This document shows, in pieces, positions 1 to 8,110 of a stretch of DNA of 51,783 nt. The stretch's first letter is position 1; each line of letters opens with the position of its first letter. The DNA is from Chlamydiota bacterium. Its GTDB lineage: Bacteria; Chlamydiota; Chlamydiia; Chlamydiales; Simkaniaceae. The position numbers were made by a program, and so were the translations under genes. Location of the stretch: the NCBI GenBank assembly GCA_021772245.1, contig JAJFMH010000025.1:1-51783 (forward strand). The letters are read 5' to 3'. The notes under the pieces are model-generated. The model did no database searches. It saw only the letters and a program-made list of their open reading frames with translations, and was not told the origin of the DNA.

Positions 1-1436
1 AAGAGTCACTCGACTGTCTTCCTAAACTTGAAAAATCTGATATTCCAAAAAAAGTAATCGATTACCCTTTAACCAAAAGTTCATGTAAAAATCTTACCAT
101 ATATCATCATGAATGCTTTACCAATCATATTCTCTATTTAGAAATTCTGTTTGATTTACCAAATTTAAGTGAAGAAGAGTTACTTTTAACTCCTATTTTC
201 ACAAGCCTTCTCCCTGAACTTGGAGCGAATAAAAGATCCTTTGATCAAAATTTAAATTTGATCCAGGAATATACTGGAGGCATTTCTGCAAGTGTGTCTC
301 TCTACCCAGAGCATGATAATCCAGACAAATGCAACCCAACCTTTAGTATTAGGGGTAAAGCTCTTGATCGAAACATTGAAACATTCATCTCCCTTGTCTC
401 TGACTTTTTAACAGATCCTAGATTCGATGAAAAAAACCGAATCAAAGAACTCATTTTACAAATGCATGTGGGGCTTGAGCAAAGTGTGCAGCAAAATCCC
501 ATGGGATATGCGATTAAAAAATCGATGTCACATAACTCAGTTACATCGACTATCAATGAAAGGTGGAATGGACTTACTCATTTTCAATACATTTCAAGTC
601 TTAAAAAAGACCTCTTTGATGATCCAAATAAAGAGAAGAACCTAGATAACTTTATCAAGCAACTTATCGACTTCAAAGACAAAGTACTTCACCTAAGTAC
701 ACCTACTATCGTTTTGTCTTGTGATCAAGACACCTTTCAAACTCTTATAAAAAACACATTTTTTTCTCTGAGTTCGCTACAAGAAAAAAAATACACTCCT
801 TGGGAGTTTTCATATAAACCTACTTCAAATGCGAGTGAAATAAGAGAAATCGCATCCTCGATTAGCTTTAATGCTCTTAGTTGCCAAATCAAAGACATTG
901 ATCCCAAAACATCTGCAGCGCTTACCTTAGCAACAAACATTTTTGATAACACAACGCTTCATCCTAAAATTAGAGAACAAGGCGGCGCCTACGGCTCTGG
1001 TTCAAACTTTTCAAGAGCTTCTCAAACCTTCTATTTTTATTCTTACCGAGACCCCCATATGAGTTCTACTGTAAAAGCATTTTCAGATGCAGTTACAGAG
1101 GTAATCAATGGCAATTTTACAGAGCAAGATCTAGAAGAGGCCACCTTTGGGCTCATTCAAAATTTAGATAGTCCGATTGCTCCGGGATCTAGAGCCATGG
1201 TTGGATACTCTTATCTTCGATCTGGAAAAACTCTTCAAAAAAGACAAGCATATCGAGATAAAGTACTTACAATTACCACAAAAGATATCCGAGAAGCTAT
1301 TAAAAATCACCTTCCTAAAGCGCTAAAAAATAAAACTTTTGTAAGCTTTTGTGGAAAGGAACTTTTCACAAAAGAAAAAAGTGGATTAGAAAGCCAAAAC
1401 TTGATTCTCGCATCCAAAAATATCCATGAAAAATAA
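1..1436 (+). CDS. M16C-type (insulinase/presequence-protease-like) zinc metallopeptidase, C-terminal part
   Basis: The reading frame is open from base 3 with no stop, so this is the 3' end of a longer gene whose start lies outside the window; about 477 residues are present. The visible part resembles the C-terminal half of M16C peptidases: an associated domain with EYTGGISASVSLYP, then an M16-like domain with IREQGGAYGSGSNFSR, similar to the substrate-contacting GGAYG segment of the family. The zinc-binding HXXEH motif would lie upstream and cannot be checked. Members degrade oligopeptides and cleaved targeting peptides. The gene is followed by an intrinsic terminator and then htrA, the same pairing I recall in Chlamydia (CT824/CT823). 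The family call is fairly secure; the substrate is unknown. Confidence 0.85.
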   Translation, partial: ESLDCLPKLEKSDIPKKVIDYPLTKSSCKNLTIYHHECFTNHILYLEILFDLPNLSEEELLLTPIFTSLLPELGANKRSFDQNLNLIQEYTGGISASVSLYPEHDNPDKCNPTFSIRGKALDRNIETFISLVSDFLTDPRFDEKNRIKELILQMHVGLEQSVQQNPMGYAIKKSMSHNSVTSTINERWNGLTHFQYISSLKKDLFDDPNKEKNLDNFIKQLIDFKDKVLHLSTPTIVLSCDQDTFQTLIKNTFFSLSSLQEKKYTPWEFSYKPTSNASEIREIASSISFNALSCQIKDIDPKTSAALTLATNIFDNTTLHPKIREQGGAYGSGSNFSRASQTFYFYSYRDPHMSSTVKAFSDAVTEVINGNFTEQDLEEATFGLIQNLDSPIAPGSRAMVGYSYLRSGKTLQKRQAYRDKVLTITTKDIREAIKNHLPKALKNKTFVSFCGKELFTKEKSGLESQNLILASKNIHEK

Positions 1437-1455
1437 GAGTAGAATTTTTCTACAA

Positions 1456-1483
1456 AAGCCTCTTCAAAGGCTTGAGTTTTTTT
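1456..1483 (+). terminator. Intrinsic terminator after the M16C peptidase
   Basis: A perfect 6-bp stem (AAGCCT / AGGCTT) with a 6-nt loop is followed by GAG and seven T residues, 20 nt after the peptidase stop codon. The stem is short but the T-run and position fit rho-independent termination. It would separate the peptidase from htrA. Confidence 0.65.
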
Positions 1484-1541
1484 ATCACGATTGGCAATAT
1501 CAAATTCTCTTAATATAGATATAAACTGGAGAATTTTTGGA

Positions 1542-2999
1542 ATGAAAATCAAATATCATAAAATTACAGCATTCTTTGTTGCGCTATGTATTACTTCGTC
1601 GTGTTTTGCAAATGTTTTCTCTTCAGAGAAAGACTCCTCTTTATCTGCTGCAAGAGCCTTTTCAAATGCTTTTGTAACAGCTGCTAAAATGGCAACCCCT
1701 GCAGTTGTCTTTATTAAAGCTGAAATTTCTCAAGAATATGGGTATCAATTTGATAACCAAGACCCAAATGATCCATTTGGAGATGATTTTTTTAATCGAT
1801 TTTTTGGTGGGCCTCCGCAAAGACGCAACAGAAGCCCTCAACCTCAAGTTGCAACAGGCTCTGGTTTCTTTGTATCCAAAGACGGCTACATAATGACCAA
1901 CTACCACGTTGTAAAAAATGCCAAAAAAATATACATCACAACCAGTAATGGGAAAAACAAAGAACTCAACGCTATTATTGTTGGCGGCGATCCACAAACA
2001 GATCTTGCAGTACTCAAAATTGATGATGATGAAAGTCCTGAAAACTTTCCTTTTTTAGAGTTTGGTAACTCAGAAGATCTACAAGTGGGAGAATGGGTTA
2101 TAGCCGTTGGAAACCCTTTTCAACTAGAGTCTACTGTTACAGCCGGGGTTATCTCTGCAAAAGGTAGACAAGATCTTCAAATCAATGATCTAGAAGATTT
2201 CATCCAAACAGACGCTGCTGTAAATCCTGGTAACTCAGGTGGCCCTCTTATGGACTTAGAGGGAAAGGTGATTGGCGTAAATACAGCCATTGTTTCTAAA
2301 TCTGGTGGATATATGGGAATTAGCTTTGCAGTCCCATCCGATATTGCCAAAAACATCTATAAACAGGTTGTAGAAACTGGATCTGTTTCTAGAGGTTTCT
2401 TAGGAGTATCCTTGCAGCCCATCGACAAAGAGCTTGCAGAAGCTTTTGAACTAAAAGGCACAGAAGGAGCTCTTATTGCAGATGTTGTTCCAGATTCTCC
2501 TGCTGAGAAAGCAGGGCTTAAAACGGGAGATATCGTCATTGCTTTAAATAGAACTCCGATCAAATCAGCGGCTCATCTTAGAAACGATGTAATGCTACTA
2601 GAACCTGGTACAAAAATTACCCTCACTGTACTTCGAGAAGGTAAAGAGAAAAAAATCAAAGTAACACTTGGTAATATCAAAGATCATAAAGCTGGAGCTT
2701 ATTCTGAAGTTGCTGAAAAAATCGGTTTTTCAGTAGAGAATATTACACCTGAAACAATTAAAAATTATTACCTTGATCCCAAGGAGCAGGGAGTAATTAT
2801 CAATGAAGTAAAAAAGGGGTCGATGGCATATCGGGCGGGGCTAAAACCTGGCTTTTTAATAATGGCTGTAAACCATCAAAAAATTGTAGATACGACAGAG
2901 TTTAATGAAGCGCTGCAAAACACCGGCGCCTCTAACAGAGCTCTTCTGCTTGTAAAGCAAGGAGACTCTGTTCGTTTTTATTCTTTTAAAGTAAACTAA
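1542..2999 (+). CDS. htrA: HtrA/DegP-family periplasmic serine protease with two PDZ domains
   Basis: Degrades or refolds misfolded envelope proteins in the periplasm. I place the start at ATG 1542, not the upstream in-frame TTG/GTG-type codon at 1491, because GGAG at 1528-1531 gives normal spacing and the protein then begins with a signal peptide (MKIKYHKITAFFVALC, probable cleavage after CFA). Numbered from this start (485 residues), the trypsin-like triad is H122 (TNYHVV), D154 (QTDLAVLKI) and S232 (NPGNSGGPL). PDZ1 spans roughly 290-375 and PDZ2 roughly 395-480. A Phe/Asp/Arg-rich loop at about 65-100 corresponds to the LA loop of DegP. It has its own hairpin terminator. Length and layout match the DegP/DO type, and all catalytic residues are intact. 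Confidence 0.96.
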   Translation: MKIKYHKITAFFVALCITSSCFANVFSSEKDSSLSAARAFSNAFVTAAKMATPAVVFIKAEISQEYGYQFDNQDPNDPFGDDFFNRFFGGPPQRRNRSPQPQVATGSGFFVSKDGYIMTNYHVVKNAKKIYITTSNGKNKELNAIIVGGDPQTDLAVLKIDDDESPENFPFLEFGNSEDLQVGEWVIAVGNPFQLESTVTAGVISAKGRQDLQINDLEDFIQTDAAVNPGNSGGPLMDLEGKVIGVNTAIVSKSGGYMGISFAVPSDIAKNIYKQVVETGSVSRGFLGVSLQPIDKELAEAFELKGTEGALIADVVPDSPAEKAGLKTGDIVIALNRTPIKSAAHLRNDVMLLEPGTKITLTVLREGKEKKIKVTLGNIKDHKAGAYSEVAEKIGFSVENITPETIKNYYLDPKEQGVIINEVKKGSMAYRAGLKPGFLIMAVNHQKIVDTTEFNEALQNTGASNRALLLVKQGDSVRFYSFKVN

Positions 3000-3006
3000 T
3001 TCCTTG

Positions 3007-3031
3007 AGGGCCACTTACGTGGCCCTTTTTT
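3007..3031 (+). terminator. Intrinsic terminator of htrA
   Basis: An 8-bp perfect GC-rich stem (AGGGCCAC / GTGGCCCT) with a TTAC loop runs directly into a six-T tract, 7 nt after the htrA stop codon. This is a textbook rho-independent terminator. Confidence 0.9.
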
Positions 3032-3093
3032 CTTTCTCTAATCCCCTCTTTTTTCCTATACTATTTGTAAAATAAAACATTTAGGTAATTATT

Positions 3094-4812
3094 ATGGCAT
3101 CGACTTCTCCTTCCTTAGATCAAGAAAACTTAAATGCTGAAGTAGCAAATTTTGCAAATCAAATAGTTAATTATTATTCAGTTTACGAAACTGATGGCGC
3201 TTCTTCTTCCTTATATGAAACCTGCCAATCAACACTTGAAAAAATAGAAGCTGCTTTAATAAAAGCCCAAGAATCAAACTCTCCAACGCAAGAACTAAAT
3301 ACTCAAAAATTAATTATATCCTCTCTTACACAAAAAGTAGGATTTGAAGCTGAGATCATCAGTCAGAAAGCAATCGATATTGAAACTACATTTCAGGCGT
3401 TAATTGATCGTATAGAAACTATCAGAGTTGATAATCTTGAGCATGATTGTGCTACATTAAAGGATGCTATTTCAGCAGTTGAGGAGCAATTCAAAAAACT
3501 TACAATTAAAAGCATTGAAACGCAGCTACCAAATACAGACACAAACGAATGGAATAGTATCTTTGCAAATTCTTCTATTATAAAAACCACCTTTACAGAG
3601 GCTCAATCAAAAGCTCAAGCTGCGATTGATTCACTTAGAGCATTACCAGATCCTAGAGAAACCCCAGAAAGCATCTACTATGATATAATAAGTAATCTTG
3701 TGGTTATTGAAATGAGCTTAGAGGAAGCAACAGATGCTGTTGCTATTGGGACTATCGAAGAATCTCTTCAATTATTCAAAGCTACACTTTTTCCCAAGCT
3801 TCTCTATTTCCAGGAGAACGAAAGTAAGTTCAGTAATGATGCGATTCCCTATATCGATGATATTAATACAAGAATTGAATCCATAGAATTGGCAATCTCA
3901 GAAAGTCCATATAAAACAAATCCTAGTAACTTTTCAATTCATAGAAGTTCTCCCATTGATTTTTCAGATTTTCGAAGTGAAACTGAAATGTACAAAATAA
4001 TTATACAACAAATGCAAGATGTCGAAGTTCAAATTAATACTATCGACGAAAAAACACTTCTAGATACTCTAAGAATGATCGAAATCGTTAGCTTACCAAA
4101 GCTTTTTAAAGCCACTTTGGATGTAAAAGTTGCGGCAGAGCTCTATGAAAAAGCATTTAATGAACTAGAGCGAATTAGAGGATTGATTCAGGTCCCGACT
4201 GCGGCAGGTTACGAAGAAATTCCAGATACAGCTCTTACTCCACTTGTAGAAATGCTTAATAACTCTGATGCCACTGTAGCAGATTTTGTACAAACCTTGC
4301 TTACAACCTTTACACAAAATTCACTTATTCCAGGACTTGGGTTACTGACAAGTTTTACGCCTCGCCCTATGCAGTTCACCATGCTACTTAAAGCCATTGT
4401 TGCAAAATCTAAGAGTCAAACATTGTCAGAGAATTTCACAAAGGAAACATCCTTAGAAAAACGTATTGGTCTTATTTTTGAATCAGCCACCCCTCTTTTT
4501 AATGAGTTTTATGGTGAGTTACCTCAGCTGCAATTTACGATTCCAGCTGATGGAACTATCACTGCATTACTGAGCGAAAGTACTACTTCTGTAGATGCTC
4601 TTTTGGATGGATTTCTTTCTTACATGCCTGAGGCATTACTTCATCGTTTGTCAATAGAATCACACAGTAACATCACATCACAAAAATTCGAGATCTTTAT
4701 TTTCATAGTTGCCCTTGCCCTTGAGGACCAAGAGTTAGTTGCAAACCTTATACCCTACAGATCTAATGTAAACTTTGTCTATGAAAGCGTTCTAAACAAA
4801 TTAACACATTAA
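3094..4812 (+). CDS. Large helical protein of unknown function
   Basis: I do not recognise this 572-residue protein. It is rich in Glu, Gln, Ile, Ser and Thr and is mostly predicted helix by eye, with coiled-coil-like stretches in the first 350 residues. There is no signal peptide and no clear membrane segment. The N-terminus is Ser/Thr-rich and unstructured, which is common in chlamydial type III secreted proteins but not diagnostic. It sits between the htrA terminator and the convergent GH81-like gene, with only 7 nt between stop codons, so it appears monocistronic. An AT-rich upstream segment with TATACTATT near 3057 could hold its promoter; the ribosome site (TAGGTAA) is weak. Codon use and a long uninterrupted frame support a real gene. 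A lineage-specific effector or structural protein is possible but unproven. Confidence 0.75.
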   Translation: MASTSPSLDQENLNAEVANFANQIVNYYSVYETDGASSSLYETCQSTLEKIEAALIKAQESNSPTQELNTQKLIISSLTQKVGFEAEIISQKAIDIETTFQALIDRIETIRVDNLEHDCATLKDAISAVEEQFKKLTIKSIETQLPNTDTNEWNSIFANSSIIKTTFTEAQSKAQAAIDSLRALPDPRETPESIYYDIISNLVVIEMSLEEATDAVAIGTIEESLQLFKATLFPKLLYFQENESKFSNDAIPYIDDINTRIESIELAISESPYKTNPSNFSIHRSSPIDFSDFRSETEMYKIIIQQMQDVEVQINTIDEKTLLDTLRMIEIVSLPKLFKATLDVKVAAELYEKAFNELERIRGLIQVPTAAGYEEIPDTALTPLVEMLNNSDATVADFVQTLLTTFTQNSLIPGLGLLTSFTPRPMQFTMLLKAIVAKSKSQTLSENFTKETSLEKRIGLIFESATPLFNEFYGELPQLQFTIPADGTITALLSESTTSVDALLDGFLSYMPEALLHRLSIESHSNITSQKFEIFIFIVALALEDQELVANLIPYRSNVNFVYESVLNKLTH

Positions 4813-4819
4813 AGCTAAA

Positions 4820-7800
4820 CTATGGGCCCGTTTGAGGGCCTGCAGTAAAGGCAACGTTACTTGTAATTCCATTGTCATTTACGTTTCCAGTTGTTAGAGC
4901 ATAATTCACAAAGTAATCATCATAAATTGGCGTTGTATCTGGATCAGCGTTACTTGTTTTGTATCCTTTTCCAGACATATACCAAAGCGCTTTTGCAGAT
5001 CTGGATGTAATTTTCATATTCACAAGAGCTGCATCCTTTAGAGTATTATAGAGATTTTGCTGCGCCGTAGATAAAGTTACTGCAGGATCATTTAAAATTG
5101 CATTTGCATAGTAAAATGCTCCAACAAGAGAGTTATAATTTTCACAAATACTTTCTAAATTTCTACCTGTTGGTAAAAAGAATCCAGGACTTGTTGGACT
5201 TACAATTGCTGTTGGATCAATATATGGAGTGCCAGCAGCTGATCCATGTCCTTCCCAAACATTGATTCCTCTCATAAATGGAAAACCACCTGTATCGATT
5301 ATTGGATTTAAGATATCTCTCCAAATAAGATCAATGTAGTGCCTCATCAAGTAAAGATTACCATCAGCTCCAAGCATCTGTTGATTGATAAATTCTCCAT
5401 CTGTTCCATAATTTTGATCCCAAAGAACAACAACTGCAGCTGCTTGCAAGAAATATCCATACTGCAAAATATGATCATTGTAGATTGGGTTACCAAAATC
5501 CACACCTGAGCCTTCATTACTTTGCTGCTCAAACCCTAGAGTATTTAGGTAGGGTGGCACTGGATTATTTGCTGTTGGAACCTGAAAAAGAGGATCTCCA
5601 TAAGAGCATAAACCTTGATTTGTTCCATCAGCAACATAATGATCAACATTTGGTGGCTTCACAATCAAAAAGTCAATAAGAACTCTTTTGACATAGTCAA
5701 TGATAGGTTGCGTTGCAGCAACAATATCAGCTTTACTAATCGATTGATCTTCTAAATATGCGGCCATAAAATTTGCCGTCATAGCTAGTTGAAAAATTAC
5801 TTTACCTGTTCCATAAAGTTGCAAGTATCCACTTGCATTTTGAAAAAGGGGTTGCGCAAAACCATCTTGCGTGGGCCACTGCTCATCGTTAGTAGGCGTT
5901 ATTCCTGGAAAAGGCAATTGCTGATTCTCATATAAATCTGAAAGCCAACTCAGTACAGTTGTGGCATTTGTTCCAAAAAGTGATGTCAGGGATCCTGGTG
6001 GCAAGTACTCTCCGTCTTCTATCCAAGAAGGCCATTTCGATTCTGAAAATACAATTTGTCCATTACTTGTGGGCGCTGTGAATAGGTTTCCTTTAATAAA
6101 GTCTGGGAAAATAGCATCTTCTAAAGAAGAAACATCCTGCAAGTGAAGCCACCCTGGGAAACAAATTAAAGGCTCAGTTGAACTCCCACCAGAACCCGCA
6201 TTTGTAGCTGTTGTGTATTCCCAAGTCATCGTATCTCCACTTGAGTCTGTAGCATATGAAACAGAAGAAACCGATGTAGGAATTGCGCTACGATAGGTAT
6301 CAAAAACAGTTACAGCCGCTGTCCCAGTAGTTGAGGCAGTGTAAACTGGGTAATCATTAGTTACAAACCCGTCTTGCGTTGACACAATGGTAGGCGCCTG
6401 ACCATTGGAAAAGCCTGCAAGAAATGCTGTTGTAAACAAACTCATGGAAGTATCTCCGATCGGTGACGGGGGCGTTGGAACAGTACCTCCCCAGCCAGCA
6501 GCGTTCGTAGTTAAGTCCTCAAAATATTCCGTTGTTATGTCATCAAAAATTGTTCCAGAAGATAGCGTGATAGTTCCATCGTCAAAAGCTAGATATGGCA
6601 GTAAAATCCCAAGTGTTTGTCCATTGGTAGACAACCTAAAAATTCCCTGCAAATTACCCTGCCAAGAATATCCAGTACCTGTTGTTGCTGGATTATTTTG
6701 CGCCATGGTTTGCAGCAAAATATTATTCACCCACGTGTAGGGAGTAAGTGTGTAAAGAGTGATTGGTAAAATATCGATTGCTTGCACAGTGGGCGCTGTA
6801 AACCAAGTTTGATTGAGCATTTGATTTGTCATAATTGCGGGCGATGTTCCCGATACGGTTACAGGAAAACCTGTTGTCGGCGCTGTCGTAGGAGTCTGCG
6901 TTCCATTTGTGAGCCCTGTACCCTCGATTCTTTGGGAGGCAGTTGGCGCGCTTGGCGTATAAGCATTTGGTACAGGAATGAAACGAACCCATCCAGTGTA
7001 TTTACTCGTTGCTACTAAACTGATTTTACTGCTTGCAGTTTGTGTCATGACTGTAAAAGCTAACTCATCACCATTTTCGTTTTCTATGTAAAGAACAATG
7101 GATGTGGTAGGCGTCGAGCTAAATGGGAAAATAAATTTAGATCCACTTGTTGTACTGTCACCAAATGTAACTGATTCATTTGTTCCATCTACATTTACAA
7201 CAACAGCTCCTGCTGTATCTACAAGCTCAGAGTCTGTAATGAAAACAGGCGTCATATCATCATAATAAACATCATGAAAGGGATTTCCCATTACAACATA
7301 ATCCGTAATAGAACCGCCATTTGGGATAGAATATTGCATATTTAAGCTTTGACCGTATTCATCTACTGAGACAGTAATATTATCTGTTTCAAAGCCATTT
7401 GCTGTTGCAAGAACTTCAGATGATGAAAACACAAACTGGAGTGATGCTGGGTTAATATTCAGACTTGGCGAGTTGTAACCAAAAAGATCTGCGCCAGATG
7501 CAACTAAATTTGCCTGCGCTGTCGCGCCAGTACCATATGTGGTTGTCGTAAGATAGGCTGCAACAGATCCTGCAGGAAGAGTAAAGTTTGCAGTATAATT
7601 TACTGGATACACAATTCCAGGCCCTGTTGCTGCAACAGATCCTAAACAGGGACCTATTCTATACGATCCTTGCGTCAGAGTTTCCTCAGAAAAAGTCGCG
7701 CTATATCCAAATCCTGTTGGAAATTTTTGCTGATAGAGTTGCATGTTATTCGTCTGCGGAACTTGCGTTGGATTCAATCGATTTTGAGGTATAAGAGTGA

Positions 7801-7936
7801 GATTATAGTTGTTTTCAAGCCCAAATGCCTTTAGAGGCATAGTCGTAGCTGATGTATTATTAGCTGCAAATAGGTTTGAAAACCCAAGTAATAATAATGA
7901 AAGAATTGTTTTCTGAAATTTATTTACTTTGTTCAT
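4820..7936 (-). CDS. Secreted GH81-like (endo-beta-1,3-glucanase family) protein, copy A
   Basis: A 1038-residue protein with a Sec signal peptide (MNKVNKFQKTILSLLLLGFS, cleavage near FAA). The N-terminal half is beta-rich and Ser/Thr-rich; KYTGWVRFIPVP resembles the inner strand before the GH81 core. The C-terminal half carries the family signatures: NPIYNDHILQYGYFLQAAAV (compare the GH81 DHHFHYGY motif; candidate acid D821), WEGHGSAAG (compare GHSWASG), and LESICENYN with E928 and E932 spaced as in the GH81 ESSSEAxN catalytic segment. GH81 enzymes hydrolyse beta-1,3-glucans by inversion. The product would be exported at least to the periplasm. It is last in the TpsB-TpsA-TpsA-GH81-GH81 cluster, with a ribosome site (AGGA) inside the TpsA remnant. 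The first His of DHHFHYGY is kept but the middle positions differ (HILQ), so activity is not assured. Similarity is judged by eye. Confidence 0.68.
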   Translation of the reverse strand: MNKVNKFQKTILSLLLLGFSNLFAANNTSATTMPLKAFGLENNYNLTLIPQNRLNPTQVPQTNNMQLYQQKFPTGFGYSATFSEETLTQGSYRIGPCLGSVAATGPGIVYPVNYTANFTLPAGSVAAYLTTTTYGTGATAQANLVASGADLFGYNSPSLNINPASLQFVFSSSEVLATANGFETDNITVSVDEYGQSLNMQYSIPNGGSITDYVVMGNPFHDVYYDDMTPVFITDSELVDTAGAVVVNVDGTNESVTFGDSTTSGSKFIFPFSSTPTTSIVLYIENENGDELAFTVMTQTASSKISLVATSKYTGWVRFIPVPNAYTPSAPTASQRIEGTGLTNGTQTPTTAPTTGFPVTVSGTSPAIMTNQMLNQTWFTAPTVQAIDILPITLYTLTPYTWVNNILLQTMAQNNPATTGTGYSWQGNLQGIFRLSTNGQTLGILLPYLAFDDGTITLSSGTIFDDITTEYFEDLTTNAAGWGGTVPTPPSPIGDTSMSLFTTAFLAGFSNGQAPTIVSTQDGFVTNDYPVYTASTTGTAAVTVFDTYRSAIPTSVSSVSYATDSSGDTMTWEYTTATNAGSGGSSTEPLICFPGWLHLQDVSSLEDAIFPDFIKGNLFTAPTSNGQIVFSESKWPSWIEDGEYLPPGSLTSLFGTNATTVLSWLSDLYENQQLPFPGITPTNDEQWPTQDGFAQPLFQNASGYLQLYGTGKVIFQLAMTANFMAAYLEDQSISKADIVAATQPIIDYVKRVLIDFLIVKPPNVDHYVADGTNQGLCSYGDPLFQVPTANNPVPPYLNTLGFEQQSNEGSGVDFGNPIYNDHILQYGYFLQAAAVVVLWDQNYGTDGEFINQQMLGADGNLYLMRHYIDLIWRDILNPIIDTGGFPFMRGINVWEGHGSAAGTPYIDPTAIVSPTSPGFFLPTGRNLESICENYNSLVGAFYYANAILNDPAVTLSTAQQNLYNTLKDAALVNMKITSRSAKALWYMSGKGYKTSNADPDTTPIYDDYFVNYALTTGNVNDNGITSNVAFTAGPQTGP
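7142..7303 (-). repeat. Near-identical 162-nt patch shared with GH81-like copy B
   Basis: Aligned without gaps to 10400-10561, this stretch differs at 4 of 162 positions, whereas the sequence on either side diverges clearly. It encodes the segment containing VTFGDSTTSGSKF and YVVMGNPFHDVYYDD in both paralogs. The pattern fits recent gene conversion or very strong local constraint. Confidence 0.75.
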
Positions 7937-7949
7937 ATTTTTCTATTTC

Positions 7950-8090
7950 CTAAAGTTCTATCCACGTAAGCGCGGAAATTTCTTTTAGCCAAAAGGCAGC
8001 ATTTACTTTCATCTGCAAGCGGCTTTTGTCTAACTTCGAAAAGGAAGATTCTTTGATATCTTCTTTAAAAGTTACAATAGCTGCCAGCAT
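7950..8090 (-). pseudogene. Remnant of a TpsA (haemagglutinin-like) C-terminus between the two GH81-like genes
   Basis: The 46 codons read MLAAIVTFKEDI...WIEL and match the C-terminal tail of the intact TpsA ending at 11181 at 41 of 46 residues. A TTG-to-TAG change ends the frame eight codons early. At the DNA level the match continues without gaps into the start of GH81-like copy A (7936 corresponds to 11197), and it breaks off just upstream, near 8092, 20 nt from the stop codon of copy B. This shows that a TpsA-tail plus GH81 unit was duplicated in tandem and that all but the last part of the extra TpsA copy is missing. The short frame has an ATG but no convincing ribosome site, so translation is doubtful. 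Confidence 0.85.
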
Positions 8091-8110
8091 CTGAATACTA
8101 ACCATGCAAA

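Noticed and set aside
1491-1541. Upstream N-terminal extension of HtrA from a non-ATG codon
   Set aside because: The extension would bury the signal peptide and has no ribosome site; ATG 1542 has both signal peptide and GGAG.
4833-4850. GGGCCC...GGGCC hairpin near the end of GH81-like copy A
   Set aside because: It lies within the coding sequence for the last residues, has a short stem and no T-run on the minus strand.
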